19,458 bases of DNA from DASQDT01 sp036380435 (GTDB lineage Bacteria; Acidobacteriota; Blastocatellia; Pyrinomonadales; Pyrinomonadaceae), in assembly GCA_036380435.1 (NCBI GenBank), contig DASVES010000322.1:1-19458 (forward strand), read 5' to 3'. The notes under the pieces are model-generated. The model did not search any database. It was not told the origin of the DNA and was given only the letters and a program-made list of their open reading frames with translations. Shown here piece after piece: positions 8,081 through 16,400 of this stretch (position 1 is the first letter of the stretch; the number at the start of each line of letters is the position of its first letter). Position numbers and translations under genes: made by a program.

Positions 8081-9589
8081 TCACCTTTTGACCTTCTCCC
8101 TCTGCCTGATCTCGCGCGCGCGCATGCGTATGCCGAGGTCGCGCTCTAAATCTCGCAAGTGCCGCACGAGCGCGAGCGACTTGCGCGCCGGGGTCTGCCC
8201 ACTGCCCGCAGCCGCCGCCTCACACTCGGCGAGGAGCGCCTCCAACTGCGCCGCGTCTTTGCCGGAGCGCGCGGCGACTCGCGCGGCGATCTCTTCGTGC
8301 GGAGCGTCGGGCGCAAGTCCCGCGTAGCGCGCCAGCGCCCGGCGCGTGCGCGCGTAGACGTTCTCGACGGCGAGGCCATGCGCGCGCGCCCGCTGCTGGA
8401 GTTCGGCCATCGAGGCGACGAACTCCAGCTTCGAGCGGCGGTCAACGTGCGGCGCGGGGAGAGCGCGCGCGAACCTGCGCCCACGCGACCACAGCAGCGC
8501 CAGCGCGACGGCCCCCGCCTGCGCGAACATCCAGAGCACGGGCGTCCCCGCGAAGAAGGCGAAAGCGCCGCGCCCGCGCCCCCCGCCCGCGCCCTGATGG
8601 AACTCGTCGAACGCAATGAGGCCGTCGCGGCTCCCGGCGACGACGTTGACGGCGAGCTGCAAGTTGTCCGCGCGACTGATGCCGCCATTGGAGACGACGT
8701 AGGGGTCGCCGAGAACGACGACGCGCCCGCGCCCGTAAGTGTAATCGACGAGCAGCGCGCCCTCGCCGGGGCGTGCGTCGGGGAAGTGTCGGACGGGCGC
8801 GCGCGCCGTGGCTGCTTCCGGCGGCGCGTCCGTCGTCTCCACTCCCGCGACCGGCCCCACCGAAGGCGGCGGCAGAACCGGCGGGGGAGCCGACAAGGTC
8901 GCATCTTCTTCGTCGTCTTCGACCCGCGCCGCATCGCTTTCATCAGCGCCGTCTTTAACGTCGCCCGTGCGGCGTGGCGAGGCGGCGGGGACGGCGGGGC
9001 CGAAGCCGCTGTTCGCGGTCGTACTGATGTGGAGGCGCGAGGCGAAGCGTGAGGGCATGACCTGATCCACGTCGCGCGTGAGCAGCGTGGGCTGCGTCGG
9101 GCCGACGGGGCGCACTCCGGCCGTCATCGCCTCCGGCTCGTCGGGCCGCGTGTACATATCTGGAAAGTCGAAGGTCTCGGCGGAGACGCGCCAGCCGCCG
9201 GAAGCGGGCAGCAGCGCCTCGTCAGGCGCGCGGTCGATGACGACGAGGCGGCCCCCCTCCCAGACCCAGCGCGCGAGCGAGCGCGCCTCATCGCCCTCGA
9301 AGGGCCGGCGCAACTGCCCGACGACGACGAACGTCTCGGGCCGCTCCGAGACGTTACCGCCCCGGAGGGCCGACGGGGCTTGCGCCCAGCGCGTCACGCG
9401 GAAGCCCGACTGTCGGAGGAAATCATGGAGGGCGCGCGTCCCCGTCGCCCCGGCGTTATGCGTCGAGCGGTCGGGCCGAAACTCCAGCTCGGCCTCGGTC
9501 TCGACGCGCACGTAGGAAGCCGCGTTGAGCGCCACGAGGAGCACCAGTACGACCGCCACGGTCAGGAAGATTGCGAGACGCCCTTGCAC
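8081..9589 (-). CDS. DUF4350 domain membrane protein
   Basis: The 502-residue product has an N-terminal membrane segment (about 5-23) and a DUF4350-type extracytoplasmic domain: HNAGATGTRALHDFLRQSGF (44-63), then VVVGQLRRPF and ARWVWEGGRLVVIDR (106-120). A long acidic and proline-rich insert follows (about 205-268). The conserved VDYTYGRGRVVVLGDPY (281-297) and FDEFHQG (327-333) lead to a second membrane segment (349-368) and a helical cytoplasmic tail. DUF4350 proteins often lie beside MoxR, DUF58 and DUF4129 genes; their biochemical role is unknown. The start is GTG 9589. No Shine-Dalgarno is seen, and element C ends six bases upstream. The gene probably belonged to one unit with the DUF4129 gene before element C separated them. 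Confidence 0.85.
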   Translation of the reverse strand: MQGRLAIFLTVAVVLVLLVALNAASYVRVETEAELEFRPDRSTHNAGATGTRALHDFLRQSGFRVTRWAQAPSALRGGNVSERPETFVVVGQLRRPFEGDEARSLARWVWEGGRLVVIDRAPDEALLPASGGWRVSAETFDFPDMYTRPDEPEAMTAGVRPVGPTQPTLLTRDVDQVMPSRFASRLHISTTANSGFGPAVPAASPRRTGDVKDGADESDAARVEDDEEDATLSAPPPVLPPPSVGPVAGVETTDAPPEAATARAPVRHFPDARPGEGALLVDYTYGRGRVVVLGDPYVVSNGGISRADNLQLAVNVVAGSRDGLIAFDEFHQGAGGGRGRGAFAFFAGTPVLWMFAQAGAVALALLWSRGRRFARALPAPHVDRRSKLEFVASMAELQQRARAHGLAVENVYARTRRALARYAGLAPDAPHEEIAARVAARSGKDAAQLEALLAECEAAAAGSGQTPARKSLALVRHLRDLERDLGIRMRAREIRQREKVKR

Positions 9590-9622
9590 AGATATAGTTC
9601 AAAGTTCAAAGTTCAAAGTTCA

Positions 9623-9650
9623 AAGTCAGGAGAGCGGATGCTCCTGACTT
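9623..9650 (-). terminator. Hairpin after the four-helix-bundle gene
   Basis: AAGTCAGGAG (9623-9632) pairs perfectly with CTCCTGACTT (9641-9650) around an 8-base loop. On the minus strand it lies seven bases past the four-helix-bundle stop, and T-rich heptamers (TTTGAAC) follow. It could terminate the small gene's transcript, but the T-run is interrupted, so full termination before DUF4350 is doubtful. Confidence 0.5.
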
Positions 9651-9656
9651 CTTGCT

Positions 9657-10061
9657 TCAATCTTCAAACTCTTCTGCTTTGTATTTAGACCCACGCATTT
9701 CAGACTGCTTCAGGTACTTCATCAGGCCGGAGATGATGCGGCTTACTTCAAGGGCGCGGCCTGAGATGTCGTTAAATTGCTGATCGCTCACGTAATGTTG
9801 ATCCAAAGCGACATAAAGCTGTGCCCTGACTTCCCCGCATGATCCCTTGGCCAACGCTAAGAACTGATAGAACTCTTTATTTCCGCCGCGCTCGAATCCT
9901 TCAGCAATGTTCGACAGAATTGACACTGAAGCGCGGCGCAGTTGATCCCGTAAACCGTAGTCGCGCCCCATCTCTCCACTGGACGTAATTCGGTAAATAT
10001 CACTCGCCAGCACGCGCGCCTTCTTCCAAGCCTCAATATCCTCGAACCTATCAAACTTCAA
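9657..10061 (-). CDS. Four-helix-bundle protein (23S rRNA intervening-sequence protein family)
   Basis: The 134-residue product matches the four-helix-bundle/S23 family: FEDIEAWKKARVLASDIYRIT near the N-terminus, YGLRDQLRRASVSILSNIAEGFERGG (35-60), and EFYQFLALAKGSCGEVRAQLYVALD (63-87). The family is encoded inside 23S rRNA intervening sequences of some bacteria, and a relative (bAvd) works with diversity-generating retroelements. Its general role is unknown, with nucleic acid binding suspected. The start is TTG 10061, supported by an AGGAG Shine-Dalgarno eight bases upstream. It is the only gene of the unit bounded by 30-bp inverted repeats. Its AT-rich codon use stands out against the GC-rich neighbours. 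No reverse transcriptase or variable repeat is seen here. Confidence 0.9.
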   Translation of the reverse strand: MKFDRFEDIEAWKKARVLASDIYRITSSGEMGRDYGLRDQLRRASVSILSNIAEGFERGGNKEFYQFLALAKGSCGEVRAQLYVALDQHYVSDQQFNDISGRALEVSRIISGLMKYLKQSEMRGSKYKAEEFED

Positions 10062-10125
10062 TTTACTTCTCCTAAACCGAAGTCTCTAAATCTCCCCTTT
10101 GAACTTTGAACTTTGAACTTTGAAC

Positions 10126-11301
10126 TCATCTTGCTTCGATGGCGCGGCGACACTCCGTGCGGAAGTTCTGCCAGTCCGTTTCGGTCGCGTCCTCGACGCC
10201 GTACCAGTGGCGCTCGAATGACAGAGTGAGCGGATGGAAGAGGCCGTAGAGGTGTGCGGCGTGCTCGCGCACGGCGTGAAGATAGTCGCGGTTGGTCTTG
10301 TTCTGCGCGAGGCGAACGACGCGGCGCTCGCCCAGCTCGCAGAGCAGCGCGACGTAAGCCTTGCGGATGGCCCCGCGCGTGTCGCCGGCTCGGGCGAGAC
10401 GCTCGGCCTCGGCGAGAAGGTCGGTCGTCGTCTCGTCGGGCGCGAGGCGCTCGCCTAAAACGACACGCGGCTCACGCCGGCGCGCGCGCGCGGGCATGCC
10501 CCCGCGTTGCCGACGCCAGAATCTCCACGCGACGTAACCGAGAAGGCCGGCCGACAGCGCGTAGATGACTATCTGCGCGACCAACGAGGCGCCCTCGCTC
10601 ACACCGGGCCGGAGCGGCTGCCAGTCGGGGAGCAGGTCGCGTAGCCACTTCACGACGCTTTCAAAGATGCGCGCGAGTGCGCCCCCGCGCGCGCCGCGCT
10701 CGGCGAAGTCGCGGCCGCGCAGGATTTCCGCCAGCCGCCCCTTCTCCGCCTCCTTGTCGCGGCGCGCGCCCGCCGCCGCCGCCCCCTCCTCAAACTCCTT
10801 CAGGCGCTCGCCCAGCGCGCGCAGGCGCTCGGCCGCCAGCTCCACAACCTCCTCGCCAGCCTCGCCCCGCAAGTCGTCGGCCGGCAGACGCTCGTAGCGC
10901 GTAAGCTCTGTGTGGAGCCAGCGGTTGTCCACTTCGAGCGTGCCGCCGTCGCCGCGCTCCACACGCTCCGATGGGGGCACGCGCGCGCGCGTCTCGCGCA
11001 ACGTCCGCTCCCGCAGACCCGGCAGAATGTCACTCACCTCTTCGCGCGCCCACTCCTCGCCGCCCGCGGCGCTGCGCGCCTCCTCCGACAACACGGCGAG
11101 CGCGTCGAGCGACGAAGCCGCCTGCTCGACGCGCTCGCGGTAATCGGCGACCGCAGTCGTCGTCCTCTTCGCCTGCGCGTTCGCCTGCGCGCGCGCGGCC
11201 GGGGCGACGATGACGCCGAGCCACGCCGCTACGGCGAGCGTCGCGGCGAAGGCAACGGCGACACGCGGCCTTGAAGGATTTTGCTCGCGCGCGACTTTCA
11301 T
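10126..11301 (-). CDS. DUF4129 domain membrane protein
   Basis: The 391-residue product has a signal peptide or anchor at about 12-38 (ending APAARAQA), a charged helical periplasmic region (50-200), a membrane segment (239-260) and a C-terminal DUF4129 domain. That domain includes LLAEAERLARAGDTRGAIRKAY (295-316), LAQNKTNRDYLHAV (331-344) and FERHWYGVEDATETDW (362-377). DUF4129 is often found beside, or fused to, transglutaminase-like proteins in MoxR/DUF58 clusters. The start ATG 11301 overlaps the upstream stop as ATGA, the hallmark of translational coupling. The frame continues open to 12495, but that part is a shadow of the upstream membrane gene. The stop codon abuts element C. Confidence 0.87.
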   Translation of the reverse strand: MKVAREQNPSRPRVAVAFAATLAVAAWLGVIVAPAARAQANAQAKRTTTAVADYRERVEQAASSLDALAVLSEEARSAAGGEEWAREEVSDILPGLRERTLRETRARVPPSERVERGDGGTLEVDNRWLHTELTRYERLPADDLRGEAGEEVVELAAERLRALGERLKEFEEGAAAAGARRDKEAEKGRLAEILRGRDFAERGARGGALARIFESVVKWLRDLLPDWQPLRPGVSEGASLVAQIVIYALSAGLLGYVAWRFWRRQRGGMPARARRREPRVVLGERLAPDETTTDLLAEAERLARAGDTRGAIRKAYVALLCELGERRVVRLAQNKTNRDYLHAVREHAAHLYGLFHPLTLSFERHWYGVEDATETDWQNFRTECRRAIEAR

Positions 11302-12419
11302 CGTCTGTCCGTCAGACCGAGCACGGAGCCTCGGAAACGCTCCTCGACGAAAGGGTTCTCCACCTTCGCACTCGTCTCGTGAGCCGAGGCGGCAGCGGCG
11401 ACGGCCGGCGAGAGCGGCGTGTGCGTGGTGGCCGGCACGTCGGGCATCTGCCCGAAGACGCGCGCGGCGAGGAGTTCCACGTCGTAGCCCTCGTGGCGCA
11501 CGCGCTCGTCCACGTAGAGCAGCGAGAGGCCGAGCGTCCAGACCGGCATCAGAAGGATCGTGCCCACCTCCCAGACGACCTGATAGCCGACGGCGTACCA
11601 CGCCGGCCACTCGCTCTGGTCGAGCGTGAAGAGTTCCACCCCGCTCACGTAGCCGACCCACCCGAGCGGGATGAGCAAAAGCATCGACGCCGAGTAGGCG
11701 GCGAAGGTCGTGAAGAGGAACATCGCCATCAGACGCCGGGCGTTCTGGCGCGCGAGTGAGACGCTGCGGGCGATGGCGTCGAAGACGCCGCGTCCCTCGA
11801 CGAGCATCGCCTGCGGCACGTAGGCCGCGCGCCCGAACAGCCAGAAGAAGACGAAGAGCGCCGCGAACGTCCCCGCCACGAAGAGCGCGAGTCCGACCGC
11901 CGCGCCTATCCAGACCGGCACCCCGCCGAGACTCGCGAACATCGCCAGCAGCGCGGCGACCGCAAGGGTCACGTACCAGATGAAGAAGGCCAGCCCCGCA
12001 CAGAACAGCACCCAGCCGCCGACCAGCACGGAAGCCATGAGCAGGCCGAAGAAGCGCGCGCGCACGTGGCGATAGATGGTACGCGCCGAGACCGGCTCGC
12101 CCCACAGCAGGTGCATGATGAGGTTGCGCGACGCGCCGCCCATCACCACCCAGTGCATCAGTAGCCCCACGGCCCACAGCACGACGCCCAGCGACGCCAG
12201 CACGAAATAGATGGCGACCCGGCCGCCGCTCTCGGTCGCCCCGAGGGCGCGACCCGCCACGGTCAAAAGCACCCCGCCGACGGCCGTCACCAAAACGGGT
12301 GGGGCCGAGGCGCGAACGAGTGGCGTGAAGTTGCTTCGGTAGAGTCGGATGGTGCGGTCGATGAGGTCGCCCGCGCTGAGCGGCGCCAGTTGCGATTCGT
12401 TGACTGCGAGCGTCGCCAT
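11298..12419 (-). CDS. Polytopic membrane protein, first gene of the DUF4129/DUF4350 unit
   Basis: The 373-residue product has a short cytoplasmic N-terminus (LSAGDLIDRTIRLYRSNFTPL, residues 14-34) followed by about six to seven hydrophobic segments. A conserved-looking central FGRAAYVPQAMLVEGRGVFDAIARSVSLARQN separates the halves. This resembles the glycerophosphodiester phosphodiesterase membrane-domain-like proteins that sit upstream of DUF4129 genes, but I see no enzymatic motif. The LIDRTIRLYRSNF start and the SVSLARQN motif are typical of that group. ATG 12419 has no strong Shine-Dalgarno. An extended -10 promoter candidate lies about 70 bases upstream, consistent with this being the first gene of the minus-strand array. 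Confidence 0.75.
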   Translation of the reverse strand: MATLAVNESQLAPLSAGDLIDRTIRLYRSNFTPLVRASAPPVLVTAVGGVLLTVAGRALGATESGGRVAIYFVLASLGVVLWAVGLLMHWVVMGGASRNLIMHLLWGEPVSARTIYRHVRARFFGLLMASVLVGGWVLFCAGLAFFIWYVTLAVAALLAMFASLGGVPVWIGAAVGLALFVAGTFAALFVFFWLFGRAAYVPQAMLVEGRGVFDAIARSVSLARQNARRLMAMFLFTTFAAYSASMLLLIPLGWVGYVSGVELFTLDQSEWPAWYAVGYQVVWEVGTILLMPVWTLGLSLLYVDERVRHEGYDVELLAARVFGQMPDVPATTHTPLSPAVAAAASAHETSAKVENPFVEERFRGSVLGLTDRR

Positions 12420-12485
12420 CAGGTGCGGCTTTCAGAGATAACGTGGGAGGTGGCCCGAGCACGTCCGAACGTCGGGCGGGGCCGA

Positions 12486-12494
12486 AGTGTAGCA
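12486..12494 (-). promoter_or_regulatory. Candidate extended -10 promoter for the minus-strand array
   Basis: The minus strand reads TGCTACACT, an extended -10 (TGnTACACT), with transcription expected to start near 12479, some 60 bases before the ATG at 12419. No good -35 is visible at the usual distance. The extended -10 and the position between two gene units make it plausible but not certain. Confidence 0.35.
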
Positions 12495-12540
12495 CACGCC
12501 CCGCGGGCCGACTCGCGCCGACCGCGCGCGCCGAAAGCGG

Positions 12541-12573
12541 AAGGGCGACTCAACTAAAGTTTGAAGCGCCCTT
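12541..12573 (-). terminator. Candidate hairpin after the small secreted protein gene
   Basis: AAGGGCG (12541-12547) pairs with CGCCCTT (12567-12573), with an inner TCAA/TTGA stem and a small internal loop. It lies 36 bases past the stop of the 12609-13235 gene and before the promoter of the next unit, where a terminator is expected. There is no clear T-run. Confidence 0.35.
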
Positions 12574-12608
12574 TCAACTCCACGCCGGCAAGGCAAAGGT
12601 CATTCGGT

Positions 12609-13235
12609 TCAGGGGCGTTGCCAGATGGTGCCGTCCGAATATTCGACGCGCATCAGGATCACCTGCTCGACGAAGGGAGATTCGCCCGTCCGCGGCGCTC
12701 CCGCGTTGACGGTCAGGAAGGGCGGCGAAAGGATGAACACTTCCAGCTCTTTACCTTTGCCGGGCCGCACCTTTTCCTCGCTGGTGAACTGGCGGCGGGA
12801 GATTTCCTGCCGCGTGTTCGGGTCGAGGAAAACGTAGTCCCAGTCAATGAGTTTGACGGTCTTCGTGCCGGCGTTACTGACGATCACCTTGTACCTGTAG
12901 CCGTCGCGCGGCGGCCCGGTGTTTTTCAAATCTTTGGGGGAGTTGGCGTCTTCGAGCATCCTCGCGGCGTCCTCGCGCCGGCCGAGTTCCGCCTTGTTTC
13001 CGGTGTTGCGCGCCTGCTGAATGCGCCTCTCGTTATCGACCCGCGCGCGCATCGCGTCGTAGCTCTCGACGGAGGTGCTGAACTGCCTGTTCTCCCAGCC
13101 GGGCACGCGCTCCTTCCGCCAACTGAACTTGACGACGGCGACATCCTCCGGCCCTTGAGAGCCGGGCGGCGGCGTCGGCGTCTGTTGCGCGACGCTCACC
13201 CCCGAAATTAAAAGCAGCAATGCCAGCTTCCACAT
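12609..13235 (-). CDS. Small secreted or periplasmic protein of unknown function
   Basis: The 208-residue product begins with a signal peptide (MWKLALLLLISGVSVAQ) and a proline-rich linker (TPTPPPGSQGP). A soluble domain follows with a helical, arginine-rich part (SYDAMRARVDNERRIQQARNTG) and a beta-rich part (YRYKVIVSNAGTKTVKLIDWDYVFLDP) that resembles an immunoglobulin-like fold. I do not recognise the family. ATG 13235 was chosen because the signal peptide starts there and GGAGG lies seven bases upstream; the frame is open to 13331 without support. It has its own TATAAT promoter candidate and is separated from the TonB receptor gene by a strong terminator, so it is probably a single-gene unit. 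Confidence 0.8.
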   Translation of the reverse strand: MWKLALLLLISGVSVAQQTPTPPPGSQGPEDVAVVKFSWRKERVPGWENRQFSTSVESYDAMRARVDNERRIQQARNTGNKAELGRREDAARMLEDANSPKDLKNTGPPRDGYRYKVIVSNAGTKTVKLIDWDYVFLDPNTRQEISRRQFTSEEKVRPGKGKELEVFILSPPFLTVNAGAPRTGESPFVEQVILMRVEYSDGTIWQRP

Positions 13236-13249
13236 CGCCTTCCTCCCTT

Positions 13250-13273
13250 CCGGCCCCGAAGCGCCGGGGCCGG
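13250..13273 (-). other. GC-rich hairpin in the 5' leader of the small secreted protein gene
   Basis: CCGGCCCC (13250-13257) pairs with GGGGCCGG (13266-13273) around an 8-base loop. It lies between the TATAAT box and the Shine-Dalgarno, so it would sit at the very start of the mRNA. This could stabilise the transcript or limit ribosome access. Confidence 0.55.
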
Positions 13274-13274
13274 C

Positions 13275-13305
13275 ATTATACTCCAACCGAAAATTTATGT
13301 GTCGC
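13275..13305 (-). promoter_or_regulatory. Candidate sigma-70-type promoter for the small secreted protein gene
   Basis: A perfect TATAAT is read on the minus strand at 13280-13275. A weak -35 (GCGACA, 13305-13300) is 19 bases upstream, slightly long. Transcription would start just before the hairpin at 13250-13273. The perfect -10 in a GC-rich region is the main support. Confidence 0.5.
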
Positions 13306-13353
13306 CCCGCCGCCGGCCGCAAGGGCCGCACGGTTTCGCGGCGCCGGATAAAG

Positions 13354-13385
13354 AAAAGGCGCCCCCTGCGGAGGGGGTGCCTTTT
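13354..13385 (-). terminator. Rho-independent terminator after the TonB-dependent receptor gene
   Basis: AAAAGGCGCCCCC (13354-13366) pairs with GGGGGTGCCTTTT (13373-13385), one G-T pair, with a 6-base loop. On the minus strand the stem is followed by a run ending CCTTTTCTTTAT. It lies about 50 bases past the receptor stop at 13437 and upstream of the next gene's promoter. Confidence 0.88.
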
Positions 13386-13436
13386 GAAGTGGCCCGAAGG
13401 CCGAACGAAGTAAGGGGCGGAGAGGCCGTACTTACT

Positions 13437-16400
13437 TTAGAAGCTGAACTTGCCGCCCAGCGTGATGCTCCGGGTGCCCCAGTTGTTGAGGTTGCGACCG
13501 AAGTTGGCGCTGTTCATGTTGCTGGTCGGATTGCCGTAGTTGTCCTGATTGAAGGCGTTCAGGAAGTCGGCGCTGATGCGGACGCGCATGTCCTCGCGGA
13601 ACCTGAAGTTCTTCGAGATGCTCAGGTTGGTGTTCCAGAAGCCGGGGCCGCGGAAGGTGTTCCGGCCGAGGGCGCCGTTGCCGAGCGAGTTGGCCTGAAT
13701 GGCGCCCGTCCCCGTGAAGATCAGCGGGCCGGCCGTGGCGGCCGTGTTGAGGCGCGGGACGATGAACGCCGGGTTGGTCGGGTCCTGTGTGAAGGTGCGG
13801 AGGTCGCCGGTCACGGGGTCGGGGGTGATCGTCGCGGACGGGTTGAAGTTCGGACGGTCGCCGACGGAACTGCCGTTGCCGTTCGTGTCCACGCCGGTGA
13901 AGACGGTGAAGGGCTGGCCCGACTGGGTCGAGGTGATGCCGGAGATCTGCCAGCCGCCGAAGACCTGACGGAGGAAGGCGTTGTCTCTGGCAAACCACGG
14001 CGCCGGCGCCTCGTAGAGATAGTTGACCACGAGGCGGTGGGTGCGGTCGAAGACCGACAGGCTCTTCTCCGTGTTGATCTGGAAGGTGTCCTGCGGAGCC
14101 TGCGGCGACGAGTTGGTGATGGCGGCCACGCCGAGCGACTCGTCGTTGTTGCTCATGTTGCGGCCGAACGTGTAGGAGAAGCCGAACTGTAGGCCGCGCT
14201 CAAGGCGGCGGTTGAGCGCGACGAAGCCCGCGTTGTAGGTGGACTGGGCGCCGGGGCCGATGAGCACGCGGGCGCCGGCGGCCGGGTTGACGCGCCGGGC
14301 CTGCAAGCTGGGAATCGCCGTGCGGGCGCGCACCGCGGCGGCCTGCGCCTCGCTCAGCAGCGACGGGTTCATCTGAAGCTGTCTGATCTGATCCAGCGCG
14401 CGGCTGCCCGTGTAGCCGAATTCGAGCACGTAGTTGCGGAACAACTCGCGCTGCATGGTGAGGCTGAAGAGCTGTGAGTAAGGCGTCCGGGCATCGACCT
14501 GCGTGTTGATGAACTGGTTGAGCGCGTTGAAGGTCGGCGCGGCCACCGGCACGCGGGCCGGGAATTGATCGACCACGTTGTTGACCTGATTGACGGCGGT
14601 GAACGGGAAGTTGCCGGCGTTGACGACCAGAATGTTGTAGAACAGCAGGTCGTAGTTGATCCGGTAGCCGCCGCGGATGACCGACTCGCCGTCGCCCAAG
14701 AGCCTCCGCAGGAAGCTGCCCTCAGACGGGCGCGGGCTCCAGGCGAAGCCGAAGGTGGGCGCGAAGTTGTTGTTGTCGCGCTGCACGGGGCCGGGGATGG
14801 AGAACGCCTGATGCGCCGGGTCGGGGTCGCCGAAGAAGCCGAGCGGGATGGTCGCGTTCTCGTAGCGGAGGCCGAGGTTGAGGGTCAGGTTCGGGGTCAC
14901 GCGCCAGTCGTCCTGCACGAAGTAGAACTGCTGGTACTGCTCGGCGAGGAAGTTGGTCGCCGAGACGGCCTGCGCGAACGAGAAGGCGGTGTTGTTGAGG
15001 TAGTCGGCCAGATTGTTGAAGGTGTAGGTGCCCTTCAGGTCGAACCCGGACTTGTTGAAGAGCTGGTTGAAGCGGATGTCGGCCCCGAACTTCAGCCCGT
15101 GGCGGCCGGTCGTCCAGCTCATCGTGTCGGAGAACTGGAAGTAGTTGGTGACGCGGCTTTGCGGGAAGTTGCTGGCGCCGCCGAAGCAGAAGGCCGCGCA
15201 GGTGGCGCCGCCGATCTGGACGGTGAGCGTCTCCGTGTCGTTCTCAGGGAAGTCGAGGTTGCGGCGGATGTAGGAGGTGCGAAACTCGTTGATGACGTTC
15301 GGGCTGAAGACGTGCGTCTCGCTGAGCGCCAGATTCTGGTCGAAGAGCGCCTGAGCGCCGGAGAAGAGGGTGCCGAAGGTCAGATTGCTCACCACGTTGG
15401 CGTCCTGCGACTGGTTGGTGATGTAGCGGATCGTGAAGTTGTCGTTATCGCCGAGCCGGTGATCGGCGCGGGCGATGAAGGTCAGGGTGTCGTTCGGCTG
15501 GCCCACGCCGAGGTTGGTCGTGCCGACCTGGATGGGAGTCCCGTTGATGGTCACGGTCTGGGGGTTGGTGTAGATCGGATTCTGCCCGTAGATGGCGCCC
15601 AGAAAGTTGAGCTGACTGAGCACGGCCTGACGGCTGGCCGCCGACTGGCCGGCGCGCAGCGGAATGTTCTGGAGCGCCGAGAACCCCGCCGCGGTCGGGA
15701 TCGTGACGGCGGCCTGAAGCACGCCGGCCGAGCGCGTGCGGTCGCCCTGGAAGCCGAAGAAGAAGTGTGTGCGGTCGCGACCTGAGTAGTAGGCCGGGCC
15801 GTCGCCCTCGCCAAAGCGCGGCAGGTGGAGCGGGCCGCCGAAGGTGCCGCCGAACTGGTTGCGGTTGAAGCGAGAGGGCCGGGTCAGGCCGTTGCGCTTC
15901 TCGACGTTGTCGAGCGCGTTGAGGCGGCTGCCGCGGTAGAACTCAAAGAAGTCGCCGTGAAATTCGTTGGTCCCGGACTTCGTGATGATGTTGATCTGCG
16001 CGCCGGAGTTGCGCCCGTACTCGGCGCTGTAGGGGTTGGTCTGAATCTGGAACTCGCCCACCGCCTCGGGGAAGACCGGGGTGGTCGAGAGCGTGACGGT
16101 GATGTCGTTGTTGTCCGAGCCGTCGATGGTGAAGTTGTTGTTGCGCGCGCGCTGGCCGTTGGCCGAGATGCCGTTGGCGCCGGGCGCGGCGTGGACGTTC
16201 GGGGCAAGCAGCGCGAGGTTGAGGACGTTGCGCGCGGCCGACAGGGGCAACTCCTCCGTCTGCCGCTCGGTCAGCGTCAGGCCGATGGTCGCGTTCGTCT
16301 TGTTGAGCGTGATGGCCTCGGTCTGGGCGGTCACGTCAACCGTCTCGACGACCCCGCCGGCTTGGAGGTTGGCGTCGAAGGTCGTCTCCAGCGAGGTCTG

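Larger units (their letters stand above)
9596..10126. mobile_element. Element C: 531-base unit with perfect 30-bp heptamer inverted repeats carrying a four-helix-bundle gene
   Basis: Bases 9596-9625 are the exact reverse complement of 10097-10126. Each arm is four copies of the 7-base unit AGTTCAA plus AG. Between them lie the complete four-helix-bundle gene (9657-10061) and a hairpin. The right arm shares its outer base with the DUF4129 stop codon (10128-10126), and the left arm ends six bases before the DUF4350 start, so the unit fills the junction between two functionally linked genes. It is AT-richer than its surroundings. There is no transposase and no clear target duplication. A 12-base sequence just outside the right arm (10129-10140) recurs with one mismatch inside the unit (9650-9661). 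I infer a small mobile or mobilised unit. Confidence 0.7.

Noticed and set aside
9657..10061. Diversity-generating retroelement suggested by the bAvd-like protein
   Set aside because: No reverse transcriptase and no template/variable repeat pair is present in the window.
9596..10126. Heptamer runs read as a CRISPR array or as an insertion sequence
   Set aside because: The units are contiguous without spacers, and there is no cas gene or transposase.
11302..12495. N-terminal extension of the DUF4129 frame up to 12495
   Set aside because: It overlaps almost the whole upstream membrane protein in another frame, is arginine-rich and low in complexity, and the ATGA overlap at 11301 gives a better start with a signal peptide.
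14565..15785. Long + strand open frame of 406 codons opposite the TonB receptor gene
   Set aside because: It is an antisense shadow of a GC-rich gene, with biased composition (valine, glutamate, arginine) and no domain.
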